Shown here piece by piece: positions 32,721 to 45,667 of a stretch of DNA of 64,000 nucleotides. How positions within the stretch are numbered: the first letter of the stretch is position 1; each line of letters opens with the position of its first letter. The notes under the pieces were generated by a model. The model worked only from the letters and a program-made list of their open reading frames with translations. It searched no databases and had not been told where the DNA came from. The translations under genes were made by a program, and so were the position numbers. The stretch is from Adineta ricciae (taxonomy: Eukaryota > Rotifera > Eurotatoria > Adinetida > Adinetidae), in the NCBI GenBank assembly GCA_905250025.1, contig CAJNOJ010000300.1:1-64000 (forward strand). Reading direction: 5' to 3'.

Positions 32721-34169
32721 TTAACAAACTAAGTCAAATTTTTGAATTCGTACATTTCCAAAATCAACAATATAAAGATTTCCCTCAGCATCGAATGATA
32801 AGCCAGTAGGATACGACAATTGGTTTGACCCTTTTCCTCTTCCTTTACCACCAACAATGACCTCACCTTCATCATCATGTTCACACCAACGCATTATTCG
32901 ATCGTTGCCATTATCTGCAATGTAAACTTGGCCGCATTTATCAACAATTACTCCTTCGGGATGACATAATTGATTGAGATTATTTCCTTGACCATGTCCG
33001 CCAGCAATAACAATTCCTTCCTCCGCATCTTTTCTCCATTTCATCACACGATGGTTCTCATAATCCGAAACATAAATCGATTGTTCATCATCAACAAAGA
33101 TAAACGTTGGAGATTTGAGTTGATTAGATCGACATCCTCGACCATTTCCACCAGCAACTAATTTTCCTTCGCCCATTTTCCATTTTCTCACTTCATGTTT
33201 CTTCCAATCAGAAACATAAAGATATCCATCTTTATCCATCGCTAAACCATGACATGATACATCATCAATGAGAATTTCTTGTTGACTTTCGTTCCACCAT
33301 CGAATTACTCGTCTATTCATTAAATCAGAAATGATCAGTGATTGGTCGCGTTCATCAAAAATCACATCTCTTGGATAACTCAATCGATTCGCGTTGTTTG
33401 CATTTGTCACGATTTCTCCTTGAGTTGCATTCGGTTTCCATCGCATAATTCGATGATTCAAGCAATCCACAATAAAGATATTTTGATTTCTGTCTATGAA
33501 TATTCCTTGAGGAAAAGAAAATTGATTTAATTTGTCACCAAAACCATTTCCTCCCGCTACACACGTCGCTGCTTGCTTCCATTTCTTCGAGATCATTTCT
33601 AAATGATAAGAAACGTACCTATTTCCCATTCTCAAAGATAATCAGTTGTTCAACGTACTTTTCGGTATTTTGATTGAAATTTTCTTGACAAATGTTTGTG
33701 AATTCTCTTCTTCGACAGTATATTCAAACGCATAATTAAATACATTGTTAATCTCTTTTAATTTCTTTTTCAAACCTTTCAGATTAATCTCATTAAATTC
33801 ATTTTCTTGTTGAATAATCTTGATTTCTTTCATCAACTTATTGAAGTTCTCTTCAATTTGTTTGATAGTATTTTGTGTCTCTTCGACAAGCGCTTGTCGA
33901 CATTGGTGTGCTGTTTGTCGAATTAACGCGATTGATTTCGTTTCCCATCGATCAATTTCCTCGATTAATGATAAATCCGGTTGTTTCTGGTTTATTCTCT
34001 CTCGAAACTGATCACAATCAGTAATGATGATATTCAACTGTTCATTCAAATTTTGTTGATGTTCATTTAAGTGAGTTAAACAAAACTGACTTGAACAGCC
34101 TTGACAAGAATAAGTAATTCTGTCCTTGTTACAAGTAAAACATCGTGACTTGTTCTTTGCCGTTGCCAT
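32721..34169 (-). CDS. B-box-like zinc finger, coiled coil and NHL-repeat protein
   Basis: Exons 33659-34169 and 32721-33598, joined across a 60-base intron, give 1389 bases (462 residues). The N-terminus (MATAKNKSRCFTCNKDRITY) starts a short zinc-binding module with CFTC, CQGC, C and H-x3-H, similar to a B-box. A Glu/Gln/Lys-rich coiled coil follows. The second exon encodes about six NHL repeats with phrases such as GIFIDRNQNIFIVDCLNHRI and GNDRIMRW, ending QKFDLVC. This is a TRIM-NHL-like layout without a RING finger. NHL propellers bind RNA or protein; the target here is unknown. The gene has a decayed copy downstream on the same strand. Confidence 0.82.
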
Positions 34170-34892
34170 CAATAACGAAAACAACTATCTGAATATACAA
34201 ACAAAACAGTCATCGATAGCGAACATGTATCTGCTGCTGTGTGAATCAAACTTCCTTCCCTTTATGATAGAAAACACACGCGTATACACTTATTGTATGA
34301 AAAAGAAAAGGCGGGGAGAAAGGAAAGATTTTCATGAAAAATAACTGAAAGAAGATGTTCGTTGCTTTTCTTTTATTTCGATTCATTTTTGTTGAACAGA
34401 GAGATCCAGATTTTATTTTCCAACGGATTCGTTCTTCTACAGAAAACTTGTCTTTGTATCGATTGAACTTCTTTCCAATCATTGTAATAAAAACGACTTT
34501 TCAATAGATGTCTTTAGCGCATAGTTATGACGTTTTTCTACATGTGCACGCATCATGTTTTGGTTCGTACTGAATGAGATTTGAGGTCTCTTGCAACAAA
34601 TAATCAATGGTGGTGTATATCGCGATTTTGTTTATAGAGAAAAAGTGATCAGAAGAAATGTTTACATCGAATAGATTCTTTCTAACTTGAAATTTCTAAT
34701 TATATGCGCAGAGATAGGTAAATACAATTGTGACGCGAAATTTGATTGGTTATTTCAAAGGAAGTAGCAACAAGGTGATAATAATCTAAATGCAGCGTTC
34801 GGCAATTTGAAAAGATACTCGCACACTCTCAATCAGTTGATATATTATAATGTGAAAGTTCGTTTTATTTTAATATTAAAGAATACAATCGC
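34170..34892. other. Intergenic, upstream of the B-box/NHL gene
   Basis: No gene recognised in this ~720-base stretch. Confidence 0.4.
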
Positions 34893-35562
34893 TTATTGAA
34901 TTATGAGAAGTTCAGTAGTGCAAAGAAGCGACTGAAACTTTTTCACAGCGTTGAGTGTGCATCGTGTCGCACATCCTTTTTGTCCTTTGATAGCGCCACG
35001 AATTTCGAGTACTACAGATTGAGCAGCTTGACGACGAAACAGCGATCTTCTATGTCAAAAAACCAAGTAATCGTCATTTTCAAACATCTCTAAAACTTAC
35101 CGTTTCGATGCTGCACTCTTAACCGTTGCCGAGGTTAGTTCAACTGATACTTTTTCTTCTATGAGGCTCGATAACTGAAAATAGTAGATTAGATACGTCT
35201 TCAAATCTCTTGTTCCTACCTGTGCACTGAGAACATCACGTTGTGTTGCGGAGAGATCACCGCTTGCAAGACTTGCTGAATTAAGACTATAATTCATGCT
35301 GAATGCCTTTCCTTTCACATCTTAATACACAGAGTTATATTGAATTCAACAAGAACAACCTATCCTATTTGACTTACTCGCTAACGCATCGGTATTCTTT
35401 TCTGTATAAACTGGGATTAGAGACACCACGACTGTGGCTGCAATACCGAATAAAATTGCGCCACCAACACACAATGCAGTCCAACTAGAAGCAAATACGC
35501 ATATCTGTATTAAGAGAGAATGTACACAAAGTCAAATGCAATACGTACAACAACGCATTCAT
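34893..35562 (-). CDS. Secreted or signal-anchored protein with possible dibasic processing site
   Basis: Five exons on the minus strand, 35549-35562, 35378-35484, 35220-35320, 35101-35174 and 34893-35049, sum to 453 bases (150 residues). Every junction keeps frame, although several introns are only ~45-64 bases. The 14-base first exon holds the start codon. The N-terminus is a hydrophobic segment (WTALCVGGAILFGIAATVVV) acting as a signal peptide or anchor. The middle is Ser/Ala/Leu rich (SLNSASLASGDLSATQRDVL). A basic cluster KRRSLFRR could be a furin-type cleavage site. Two Cys follow near CATRC. No family was recognised. It is divergently arranged with the secreted protein gene at 36004. 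Confidence 0.55.
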
Positions 35563-36003
35563 ATTGAAAGTGTGATATCTCGTAATAAAAGCCGAAAAGC
35601 CCGGGATATTTATATTCGTAAGATGAGTAAGATATTTTTATATATTATTTTTTCGTTTGAAAATATACGAGCGATTTCAATGAATCGGTGGGTGCATTAC
35701 AGTAAGGGAAAATTTGCATTGTGGGTAACTTCCCATCGTTTTCAAGGTTGCCTTCATTAACGCTAACGATGAAATCCATTCGATATTATTTTTGTAAACA
35801 GAATAACTTCCTTTATTTCATTAGGCAAAGAGCCTTAAATAGGTAGTTTCCAACGTACTTTCTTCTATTCCTTCGCTTTCTCTCATTTTCGTGCATCGCT
35901 GAGTTAGGAAGAACAGAATGAAAAAGATTTATCACTCCTTTGGGTATAAATTACAACAAGCGTATCAGACCTATTCTCAATCGTCCCACAACAATACGAA
36001 AAT
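35563..36003. other. Divergent promoter region
   Basis: Lies between two divergently transcribed secreted-protein genes, about 440 bases. The plus-strand gene has a TATA box at 35944. Confidence 0.5.
35944..35950 (+). promoter_or_regulatory. TATA box of the gene at 36004
   Basis: tataaat sits 60 bases before the start codon in gggtataaattac, with room for a start site about 30 bases downstream. Confidence 0.6.
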
Positions 36004-36504
36004 ATGGTTCAACTCGCTGTGGCTTACTGCCTAACAATAATTATGCTAATGTTTGCGTGTACAAACGCGCAGACGACGACGACCAGTTGTTCTTGTGGTA
36101 CGCCGATAGCAGAATGTGAAGCTCTCAAAATAACCATTGCTGCTCTACGTCTTGCTACACAAGCGTTGAAGACGAGCGTAGAAGAAGCTAACAAGATCAT
36201 CATTGAAGCTACTAAAGATGATCCTGAAGCAGCCGCCGCTGCTCAACAGGCCGCAGAAACAACGATTCAAGTAGCAAAAGCTGCCACGTACGCACGACGT
36301 GTTGCGGCCAATTCCGCTAAAGTTGCTTGCAAAGCAGCCACATGTTGTGATTCTTGTTGTGATTCATCGAACGAGAATCTCGATGATATTTATAATCCCG
36401 ATGCTCCTCTCTTCACCACTGTTTCACCGGGCGGGGGCGGTGCTGCTACTACTGCTTCAACGACGTACATCAGAGCTACTCCAACAGGATGTCAGGGCAA
36501 ATAG
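36004..36504 (+). CDS. Secreted Ala-rich helical protein with Cys clusters
   Basis: An intronless frame of 166 residues. A signal peptide (VAYCLTIIMLMFACTNA) precedes a Thr run and a CSCGTP/EC motif. The centre is a long Ala-rich amphipathic helix (IAALRLATQALKTSVEEANK; EAAAAAQQAAETTIQVAKAA). A Cys cluster (CKAATCCDSCCDSS) and a Gly/Thr-rich low-complexity tail follow. The layout suggests a small secreted or extracellular-matrix coiled-coil protein cross-linked by disulfides. No known family was recognised. Its TATA box and position opposite another secreted protein gene support it being expressed. Confidence 0.7.
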   Translation: MVQLAVAYCLTIIMLMFACTNAQTTTTSCSCGTPIAECEALKITIAALRLATQALKTSVEEANKIIIEATKDDPEAAAAAQQAAETTIQVAKAATYARRVAANSAKVACKAATCCDSCCDSSNENLDDIYNPDAPLFTTVSPGGGGAATTASTTYIRATPTGCQGK

Positions 36505-36786
36505 TTATAATAAATCTCAAGAAAATATTTCGATTGATGAAGATTTTCCTTTTCTTTTGTATTTGACATAAACGATTTAAATAAATGACGAAAAAAAAGA
36601 TTTGACTATGTATACATTCATTTGCGATTCGATGAATCGATTGTGTCAATGCTTCGTCATACTTCCGAGCACGTAGAAAAGGTGTATTGCAACGAGTGTC
36701 GAATATGTTAGAAACACGTTCGCAAGAAACGAAAGTCCACATCATAGATCATATCAAGTGAGATTAATCTTTTGCTTCATTTATGT

Positions 36787-39700
36787 TTATTTTGAAAACA
36801 TGAGTGAAACTCGCTGTCGAAGAGCTGCTATTCGTTGACTGATCAATGTCGATTGCCACTCTTTCGAATAGACTGACGACGGATATATGTAGAGAAAATA
36901 CGTAATCATTTGAGGAAGGAACGAGAGGAAGTAGGAGATCATTAGAAGATACCGTAGTCGACTGGTGTCAAGAGTTCGACAACCAAGTGCAAATGAAACA
37001 ATGATTGTTGGCAAAGAGAAAAGTGAAAATACCGACGGTATCAATGTGATCATTGGCTTAGCGATCATTTCTTTATGTTCACTCAATACATCTCGTAAAA
37101 CATGCAATCGATCTGTAGAACAAACGAAAGAATTCGTTAAGAGTTTAACGATCGACAAAAATATTACTTACGTTCATTAGCCATACTGAGATTCATTTTT
37201 GTTCTGATAATAAGACGTACGATAGTTGCTGTACAACAGATATTGATTAGCAAAGGTAAACTAAAATGAATATCCATACAGTTCGATGAGACACCGGAAA
37301 TTCGAGAATACACATGGCGCTATTGCCGCTGTCGTTCGTACGAAATAACCTGAAGAATACAAGTTCATCAGCATCAGATGTAAACACAATGGCGAACGTT
37401 AACGTCATCAGACGTCGAGAGCAACGAATGAAACAAACCAATAAAATACACGAGAAAAACAAGTAAGAAAGTATGTTAAACATTTGCAGAGAATATTGTC
37501 GAAAATAGAAAAAGATCGTTGAAAAGCGATTGTTGTCGACAGATGAAGGAGACGTATGGAAAGAACTACCAGATTGATTACACTAATACAGAGTAAATAA
37601 TAACCGTTTGGCGACATGCTTGTCGACGAAAAGTAACGAATGAGAGAAGATTATTTAGAAGATCGACAGTCAGTCCTAAAAGACAGGCAAACATGAGCAA
37701 GTATGTCGTTGTTCGTTTGTGATTCGAGATGAGATCAACGTAGAATAGTTGATCAAGGGTAAAAGTTAATGATTTCTAATTGAATTGACAATACCGACCT
37801 GAATGGCAATTAGCGCACATGCAAAGAAAATCGTTCGAACGTTCGAGATCTCCTTTCAGACATCGACCACCCGAGAGACAGTGCGAGCAATGATCCAAAG
37901 TATCGTCATAATTGAAGCATTCCACTCGTGTATGATTCTTGTTGCAAATACAGAGGTAGATATCGTCATGAAAACAGAACAGAGTTGAATTTTCAATACA
38001 GATGTGATGATATCGAATCGGCGACGAAGCTGAGAAAGAAAGCGTTGATAAACGATTAAGATGCAATGAGAGAAGATAGATATTCGCTGCTGTTCAAGAA
38101 ACGAAGTATAAAATTTGCCTATAATTATGTCGAGTATTCTCTCTTGATGATATCGATATTCAAGTGATGATGGGAGAGTTTGATAGACTTGTTGATGCAC
38201 GAAAATGAGATCGAGCGATATCAAATCAATATCGTAATATTGTACTACAGCGGCGCCGTACTGGATTTGATTTTCGAGAGGTAAATGATAAATCGTCTTT
38301 TTCCATTGACATTGCGATCCGTAGAAATGTTCGGTGCACAAACAAATAACTCGATCCGGTGCAGATGTGGGAAAACAAGAACCTCCATTGAGACAAGCGG
38401 TCAACTGACACCGATCGTGTTCAATATCGCACCGCTCACCGTATCGATTGAATGGACAGACACAGTAGGGAAATGGGTTGCAAAGTGTTGTTGGTGCACA
38501 GTAATCATTGGTGCAGTGCAAATCTTCGACAGAACAGTTCGCTCCAGTGAAATTATTTGGACAGAGGCATAAATATTTCGATGGATCATTGAGTAGTGAG
38601 TGGCATTCGGCCTTCTCGTGACAGAAATTCGATGAACAAGAGTTATGATGACGAAATGTCGATAGTCTATCTAATTGAAGTACTTTGGCAAGACGAAAGA
38701 CTGGTAGATAATCAAAAACGATTGGATACTCCCAAAGTCCCAAGAAGACCGCGCTTGTTCATGTTCATTTCTTTCATAAATTTCAATTCGAACTGTATAC
38801 GGATGAACAACGAGAATATCTGATCGATTCTCGTATCGTTCTATTCGATGTTGGCGAAGCACAGAAGAACGTGAATAGACAAAATGAACCGTTTTCTTAG
38901 TAATCACCGTCATTTCTGCTGTTGATCGTGCGTGGAACTCATGTGTCACCAAAGTTTGATTGTTGAGCAGAAACAAAACTAGTAGCTTGAGAGCAGTGAT
39001 AGAGTTAGTCTGTGTTGCATAGATAGAATGAGACAGATTTAGATGAAGAAGAACCAACAAACGATCAACATGATATTGTCAGTAATAACCATAGTATTGT
39101 GGGGGACAAAAACATACGGTAGAGCCATCTGATAGTTGAGCACCAATCCCACGATTACATTTATAAGCAAAAAATGATAACGAAGATAAATTCGACATGA
39201 ATGATGATAGTTCGATCGGGAAATTAGAAGTGAACTTGTTGAGATTTGCATCCGTTGGTAACTGTGGTAATCGAAGCAAATAAAATCCGTAGGCCCGGCA
39301 CAGTTCGATTGTACTTGTCCCATACGAGAACACCAATACCGATGATCATCTTCATTTAGACATCGATCAGTGACCAGACAATGCGCGAAAAATGGAAACA
39401 TGTGTTACTGGAAAGACATTTGTAACTATGTCCAAACATTGATGCATGAGTACGGTTTTCGTGAGTGTGCTAAGGAGGGCGAAAGACATAGAACTGAATT
39501 CGTTTGATTACAAGTGTCGAAAAGTGGTTCGAATTCTTTACTAGCATGAAAGTCAAGTTTCATTGCTTCGAGTAATGTGATCGTTTTATTAAACAATTCC
39601 GCTTCGTCCGATGCGTCCGTGCAGTCCCATTCTTCATCATTCACCCAGTTTTTCAGTACACACTGACCTGTTCGACATTGCCACTGGTCATCGGCACAGA

Positions 39701-41102
39701 CCCACCAACGTCGACATTCAGTCTGATTCTCATCTTTCTGCGAGCCTGTGTTCCAGAAGGTGTTGCAATAGGAAAGAAAAGCTATGTGAGTTTCGATACA
39801 GTGTTTGTCATTGTTCATTAATCTCGATGACTGATCGAAGTAATGACGAACTAATGCACACTCGTCTTTGTGTTGCTTATCACACTTCATTTCGCTGAGT
39901 CTTCGATTCGTTCCCAACCACAATTCGTCAAACTGATTTGGACAATCGTGCCGATCATCTCCCAAGACTGTGACACTCAAACATGTTAGTTGATTGTTTG
40001 AGCAATGAAAGCAAAAGCGTTCGGCTCTAACACTCGTTCCTGCCCGTAACGGTTGAGCTATTGAGATTACAAAAAATTTCGTCGATGATCCGTCGTTCAT
40101 TCCAATATGTACTGAACTGAATTCGCTGCGTAGTTGAAACTAGAGCATCGCCACATCGAACCGTACCGTTAATAAAAATCCAGTCTGGAAAAGGATGGGT
40201 CCAGTTTCGTTCGCGATTGAAAAAGTACGAACCATACGAGCTTATAATAGGTCCTTGAGGATATGGAATCAATTCTAAGGGACAATAGTCACTGAGATTT
40301 ATCGGATAGTCCGTGTCGTCCCAGTGTGAACAACCTGATGCCGTATTTTCTGATAGTATACATCTGAGTAGCAGCTGGCATTGTTCATGGATAGTGTTGT
40401 TCCTTATTTGTGACTCTTTGCATGGTCGTTCAAAACAACATTGTCCATTTGACAAGGTCCACATCAGCCAACAACAATAAGTTTCACATACGAAACGTTG
40501 GTCTCGTTGACTACGGCACTCTCCGTATTCCGGTCCTTTTCTGAGACCCAAATCGGTCCCGAACGCATTGCTCGTCGCCACACGACCAGAAATCTAATGG
40601 ACAAAACCGATCATATCGACAAATATGCAGGCGTCTCTCCCATTGATTATCGTATTATACCTTTAATTGCCATTCTAAAGCGTCTTGAAGTGTTGTACCG
40701 ACTGGTAGATGATATTCGCAATTCTTACCGAAAGATTGTGATTGAAGACATTGGCATAGATGTCCATCTAATTGAGAAGAACCTCTTAAGTAACGTGAGT
40801 AGCGTTCCACGTGTTCGAGGGTCGATTTCCATTCATGCAGAACAGTGCTAACTAACATTCACTTGTGTCGCTCGCATTTCAGAAAAGAGACGCGTTTTAC
40901 CACCGTTCTTCTCGCACGATTCTGTGACATTATCTCGATGTAAATCAATAGGTTCTTCAGGACGCCGGCAATAGAAGAGAGACTCAATCATGACATAATC
41001 GTAGTATTCAATTGGTTGGCCATCTTGTGCACTGTACAAATAGATTTTGAGTTCGACGTATGGTAGGACAATCAGAAACATTATTATTCTCACACAGAAC
41101 AT
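36787..41102 (-). pseudogene. LDLa/EGF/7TM receptor, disrupted
   Basis: Minus-strand fragments run in order from a signal peptide (MFCVRIIMFLIVLPYVELKI, at 41102). An EGF-type segment (HLCQCLQSQSFGKNC), Cys-rich modules and an LDL-receptor class A module (CADDQWQCRTGQCVL, then WDCTDASDEAE) come next. EGF repeats (CVCPFNRYGERC; CLNGGSCFPTSAPDRVICLC; SGRYCQFN) follow, ending in a rhodopsin-like 7TM region (FTLDQLFYVDL; RLMTLTFAIVF; last exon ending RQRVSLMFSK). The frame breaks repeatedly: near 40850, at an A6 run 40071-40076, near 39420, near 38740, near 38100 and in several places within the 7TM part. In-frame TGA at 39079-39081 replaces a Cys codon. Splicing cannot repair these, so it is a recently decayed adhesion-type receptor gene. 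Confidence 0.82.
39623..39706 (-). other. LDL-receptor class A module within the receptor pseudogene
   Basis: The segment CADDQWQCRTGQC...WDCTDASDE carries the six-Cys pattern and the acidic calcium-binding end (D-x-x-D-E) of LDLa repeats, still intact inside the broken gene. Confidence 0.7.
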
Positions 41103-41154
41103 GTCTGTATTTTATTAAATGCAAAATTAGAGAAATCTACTTCGAACGATTTAT

Positions 41155-42848
41155 ATGCCGAGGCACGATCTTCAAATGGTTTTGCTTCTTGCTGAGTTAT
41201 GCGTTGCCCAGGATCAACATCGACAAGCAATTAAAATCCAAGAATTGAATTTAGCTAATGATGATTTGGCTATTAAACTTGTTTATTATCAATTGAAACA
41301 ATTCGATCAAGCTTTGGCCAAATACGCAATGGCAGATACCGACACCGACGAGGATACTGATGAAGATTTGAATGAAAAGCACAATTCGATATACGAACAC
41401 TGATTTCTTGTCTGAAACAAATGTGTATCTTTCATAAGCAATTAGCGGATGTTGACCTACTCCGAGAAGTCAATGATCCAGAAGAGATCTGTGAAAAAGT
41501 TTTAACACTTCAGAGCAAATTATACCGATTTCCTAATCATTATTGAGGAGTCGTTTATCGCAAGATAGGAAAATGTTATCAGCAGCAACAACAAAACAAC
41601 GACGATGCCGCTATAGGTTCTTATCTCATAGCGAGTTAACAGTCGTTAGCACCGAAACAAACTATTTCTGTATATTACACATTAGATCGACTAACACCGC
41701 ACAAGAAAAGATTTCATCAAACACGTGCGATGTATACGAACACTGCAAAACAATTGGTTCCTAACGATCATCCATATCTCAAGGCGATTATACATGCTAA
41801 ATGTGCGGCAAATCCATTGTCTCTTCAAAAGGAAGTTACTGAAGAAATTGCCAAGAAAAAAACCGGAATATTTAGATATGATTTAGAACAAACGGTTTTC
41901 CAGATCGCTGAAACATTCCGATATTTGGGCGATGAAGAAGAAATAATAACTTATTGCAAAAATCTCATTGAAAAGAATGCAGAAATTCGATCCGAGCTCG
42001 ATTTACATTTTCCATCGTTCGACAAGAAAGCTTTCGAGAAACGTGCATTTGTACTGCACAGTCAACAATTGCAACAGAATCCAATCATCGAAAAAACAAA
42101 CGATATCAAAGATTCGACTTCATTGATCTCGGAATATATATTAATATCGCTTAATGATTCAGCATATCTCTGACAAAAAACAGCTGATATATATATTCAA
42201 TGTGATCAAGATGATGAATGGACTGAATGGTATCGTAAAGGAACAGAAGCTTGTTTTCAAGCTTCAGAAGATCAAAACGAATTTGAGACAACATTCCAGA
42301 CAGCAGCGTATTTCATTATACTGCAAATTTATCGTTATCGTTTATACCCAGATGAGACGGATAAACAACGTATGGAGAAATTGATCACAAGGGTGAAAGT
42401 TACAAGTAAATCGTACATGTTAATCTCACATTTTTTGATCAAGTCGAAGAAAACGACGAGGAAATAGCAGCTTCTCCAGCTGAAAAAATTCGATGAGCTG
42501 TCTTGGATATACTTTAATATTATTGGATGATCAATCAATGCGAAAGTTTATTTACTAAACCGATAGAAGAGGTGATTTATGACGAACGAACAAGTCTCAG
42601 TCATATTTGGAACAAAATGCAACAATTGCGAAATGATGAGAATAGAAATCTACAGAATCTAATCAACAGTCGCAAAACAACTTCCTCGACTCTACATCAA
42701 AGCTGGCGAACCAGCTGAGGGAAATTTAGATGAGACACTCGAATTTTTCGAAAAAGCTATCGACAATATCCCGCCACCTTTCGTCTCCAATCTAGAAAAT
42801 CTTTTGAGTGAAATCAATTCAAAATTAGATGCAATAGAATCTGAATGA
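41155..42848 (+). pseudogene. TPR-like gene, disrupted
   Basis: A plus-strand coding trace from MPRHDLQMVLLLAELCVAQD to a natural-looking end (LLSEINSKLDAIESE then stop at 42848). Repeat phrases such as KIQELNLANDDLAIKLVYYQ, QFDQALAKYAMA and YRKIGKCYQQQ suggest tetratricopeptide helices. It is broken by a frameshift near 41401, in-frame TGA near 41546 (usually Trp in such a context), TAA near 41638, TGA near 42171 (after DSAYL) and further stops at 42460-42660. The long open stretch 41730-42173 shows that decay is recent. The TPR family label is moderately supported; the original role is unknown. Confidence 0.65.
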
Positions 42849-43034
42849 AAGACATCTATGAATACTCCGACTATAACAGAACAAATTTTCATTATCAATA
42901 AAAAAAACATTTCATCATATTCACGAATCGATGAGTCATAATGTGTGTACACACGATCATATTTCAAATGATAAATCCAAGTCTGTATTGACGATGTTGT
43001 GAAATTTCACATAAAGTAAAAATCATTTTGTGTT

Positions 43035-45099
43035 ATGGCGAACGGAAGAGAAAGATCGTACGACGTAATGATTTCACTATTTGGTGAAACAGATGAAGAT
43101 CTTCTTGCATTAGAAATCCTTCTATTCAAATTATGTTCCACTGAAGACGAATCGAATTTATGCTTCAATCACTTGTACAAATATGAACGCAATCAACGAT
43201 GTACAATATTAATGATTGCTATACTTAAACATCGTGCCAATCTCGTTCGAATGTTGTTAAGTAAATTTCGAAAATCCATCGATTTAGAGATGAAAGGTTC
43301 TGTTCGATGTAGATCTTCGTTACACCATGAGATGAGCGCATTATGCGCAGCTATATGTGCAGGGAATTTAGATCTAATCAAATTACTAATCGAACATGGC
43401 GCTGATGTTCATACTGTAAGTGACTACGATACAACACCATTACATGTCGCAACTATTCTCTGCAGATTTGATATTGTGCAATATTTAGTTGAAGAAGCAC
43501 ACGCAGATGTTCATCGAACGAACAAGAGAAATGTGACATGTTTAAATATGGCAGGAATTCTTGGTCATTTACAATTAATTGAATATTTTTTTAAGCAACC
43601 TGGTACAGATATTAACCATCAGACTAATGGCGGACAAACAACATTACATTATGCTGTCATAATGAATCGTATCGATGCTATTAAACTTCTGTTGTCATAC
43701 AACGCTCGAATTGATATTCAAAATGATGAGATGATGACTCCCTTGGAAATCGCTGCTGTTGATCTGCGTGAAGAGATTGTGAATTATTCATTGAATGTTG
43801 AAGATATGGTTCGAGTTCGAGATAAAATCGATATCTTAGAACTATTAGGAGCTTCACTTTTGTGTGCTAGACATGAACTTCAGCATTATGACAGAGGTTA
43901 TCAATATTTAATGCAAGCAATGGTATTGAGAATGTCAAATGGAATCGAAAAAACACCGAATAAACCGATTTCAGTCTATAAAAACCATGTTGAATGCGTC
44001 TCAATTGCGGAACTTGAATCAATTCGCTATAACAGTGATGGACTTCGTCTTGAAGCATTGCTGATTTGTGAACGACTTTTGTCATCGAAAAACAATATGG
44101 AATTACTAGATTGTATTCGGATAGAAAGTTGGTTATGTTATTCAAATTCTGAATACGAGCGTGGTATTGATTTGAGCCTTCGTGGATTACAGTTTTCTAT
44201 TATCAATGATGATATGAATATAAATATTCGACATATTCGAGACAGGATGTCTTATATCTCCGAGGTAACACGAGATATTGGTGAAGTATACTTGGAAATA
44301 CTGTCCTTCGGAAATGTATTTATTCCAACAAGAAGATTTTTGGAATGTTTTCAATTATCAATCGATCGGTTTCGACGTCTATATCGGAAATTACTTGCAG
44401 CACCGGAAAAAGTGATGCAAATTGCACATAATTACTATATGAACAGCATTTTATTTTTAATTTATGTTTCTACGAAGGTAAGATCGAGAAGAAGATAAGA
44501 TTTTATAAAAATTTAGGATTTCTTTCATAGATTAGTTTCACATCGAATGAACAAGAACAACTGTGTAGATTAATACAATGGATCAATCGATTAAATATTC
44601 TCAGAAAATTTGATTGTTCAACACTTCTACACTTATTTTGTCATCCACATTTTAGTGTCAAAATATCACAAACCGAAATCTCGTATGTACAAAGTAATCC
44701 AAAAATAAGTCTATCATTCTCGATTCTTCTTTTAGTTTTCTGTGTGCTGATGCTGTCAAGTTATTGATCGAATGTGATTTTGATGTTAATGCTGTTGATA
44801 TCAATGGAAATACACCTTTGCACATTCTTTTTCGAAATATTTCAGATTCACAGTTGACAATCGCAGAAAAAATATTGGACATATTTTTGCGTACAAATCG
44901 GTTTCATCCGGATTACGTTAATAAGCAAGGCAAGACGCTTTTGGATTGTACGGAAAATTCTCAATTGATCGAATTATTCAAACGGAAAGTTATTCTAAGT
45001 TTGAAGTGTCAATGTGCTCTGCGTCTTAATCTAATGAAGATCAATCATGAAAGCTATTTATCACAAAATCTAATCGAATTTGTTCGAAAACATAAATAG
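43035..45099 (+). CDS. fem-1: FEM-1 homologue, ankyrin-repeat CUL2 substrate receptor
   Basis: Exons 43035-44477, 44531-44682 and 44736-45099 sum to 1959 bases (652 residues), intact. N-terminal ankyrin repeats include SALCAAICAGNLDLIKLLIE, HGADVHTVSDYDTTPLHVA and GGQTTLHYAVIMNRIDAIKL. The middle has the FEM-1-specific TPR-like part (CVSIAELESIRYNSDGLRLE; ALLICERLL). C-terminal ankyrin repeats (NAVDINGNTPLHILF) lead to the typical FEM-1 end, LKCQCALRLNLMK and a final LIEFVRKHK. FEM-1 proteins recognise C-terminal degrons for cullin-2 ubiquitin ligases, and C. elegans FEM-1 acts in sex determination. It is the only intact gene in a block of pseudogenes. Confidence 0.9.
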
Positions 45100-45667
45100 A
45101 CAAGATCGTACAATGGTAGATGATGTAATGCAAGTCATTAGGATTGGTGATCATACTGATTAGGGTGTGGGTGTTGGGGAGGGTGCAGCCTACAACGGCA
45201 TAGTTAAGGTCAATGTGAACGGGATTTGTTACCGTTAGTTGGCTGATAAGTCATAGTCATATAGTGAATAAATGATTATGTAGTATTTAATAGTCAGATG
45301 CCGATTACTTGATATTCCGTTGATTGATAATAAGTAATCGGTTGGTTAATATTTAATTAACAGTTAGATAATAGTTAATAATCAGTCACTCTAGGATTTA
45401 CGATCAATCACTTAGGAGTTGGTAAGCGGAAAACTCGAAAGTTGGAATTCTACATTTAGAAGTTGAAAAGTTGAATAGTGTACAACTCGAATACTCGAAT
45501 TCTAAAGTAAAAGATTTAGAATTCAAATAAAGTTTTAATACTCGAATCGAATTAACGATTTCTACACTACTCGATTTCTCAGACCTGCTGTTCTTGGATG
45601 TATCATTGGTGGAGCTGCAGTCTCTATGGTGGACAATTCGTTATGAATTCATGAGAGAGAAGGAGCT
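45100..45667. other. Low-complexity AT-rich spacer
   Basis: Contains repeated short words (gttagata/gttaataatca; ctcgaatactcgaattc) and a G-rich patch at 45163-45185. No gene seen. Confidence 0.45.

Noticed and set aside
39079..39081. In-frame TGA at a conserved Cys position as possible selenocysteine
   Set aside because: The gene carries many other frameshifts, the Cys would be a disulfide Cys of an EGF-like module, and no SECIS-like element was looked for or evident. A nonsense mutation is simpler.
40050..40080. A 13-base intron (gtaatctcaatag) that would restore the receptor frame
   Set aside because: Far shorter than the 45-65 base introns elsewhere in the window; a one-base insertion in the adjacent homopolymer explains the shift.
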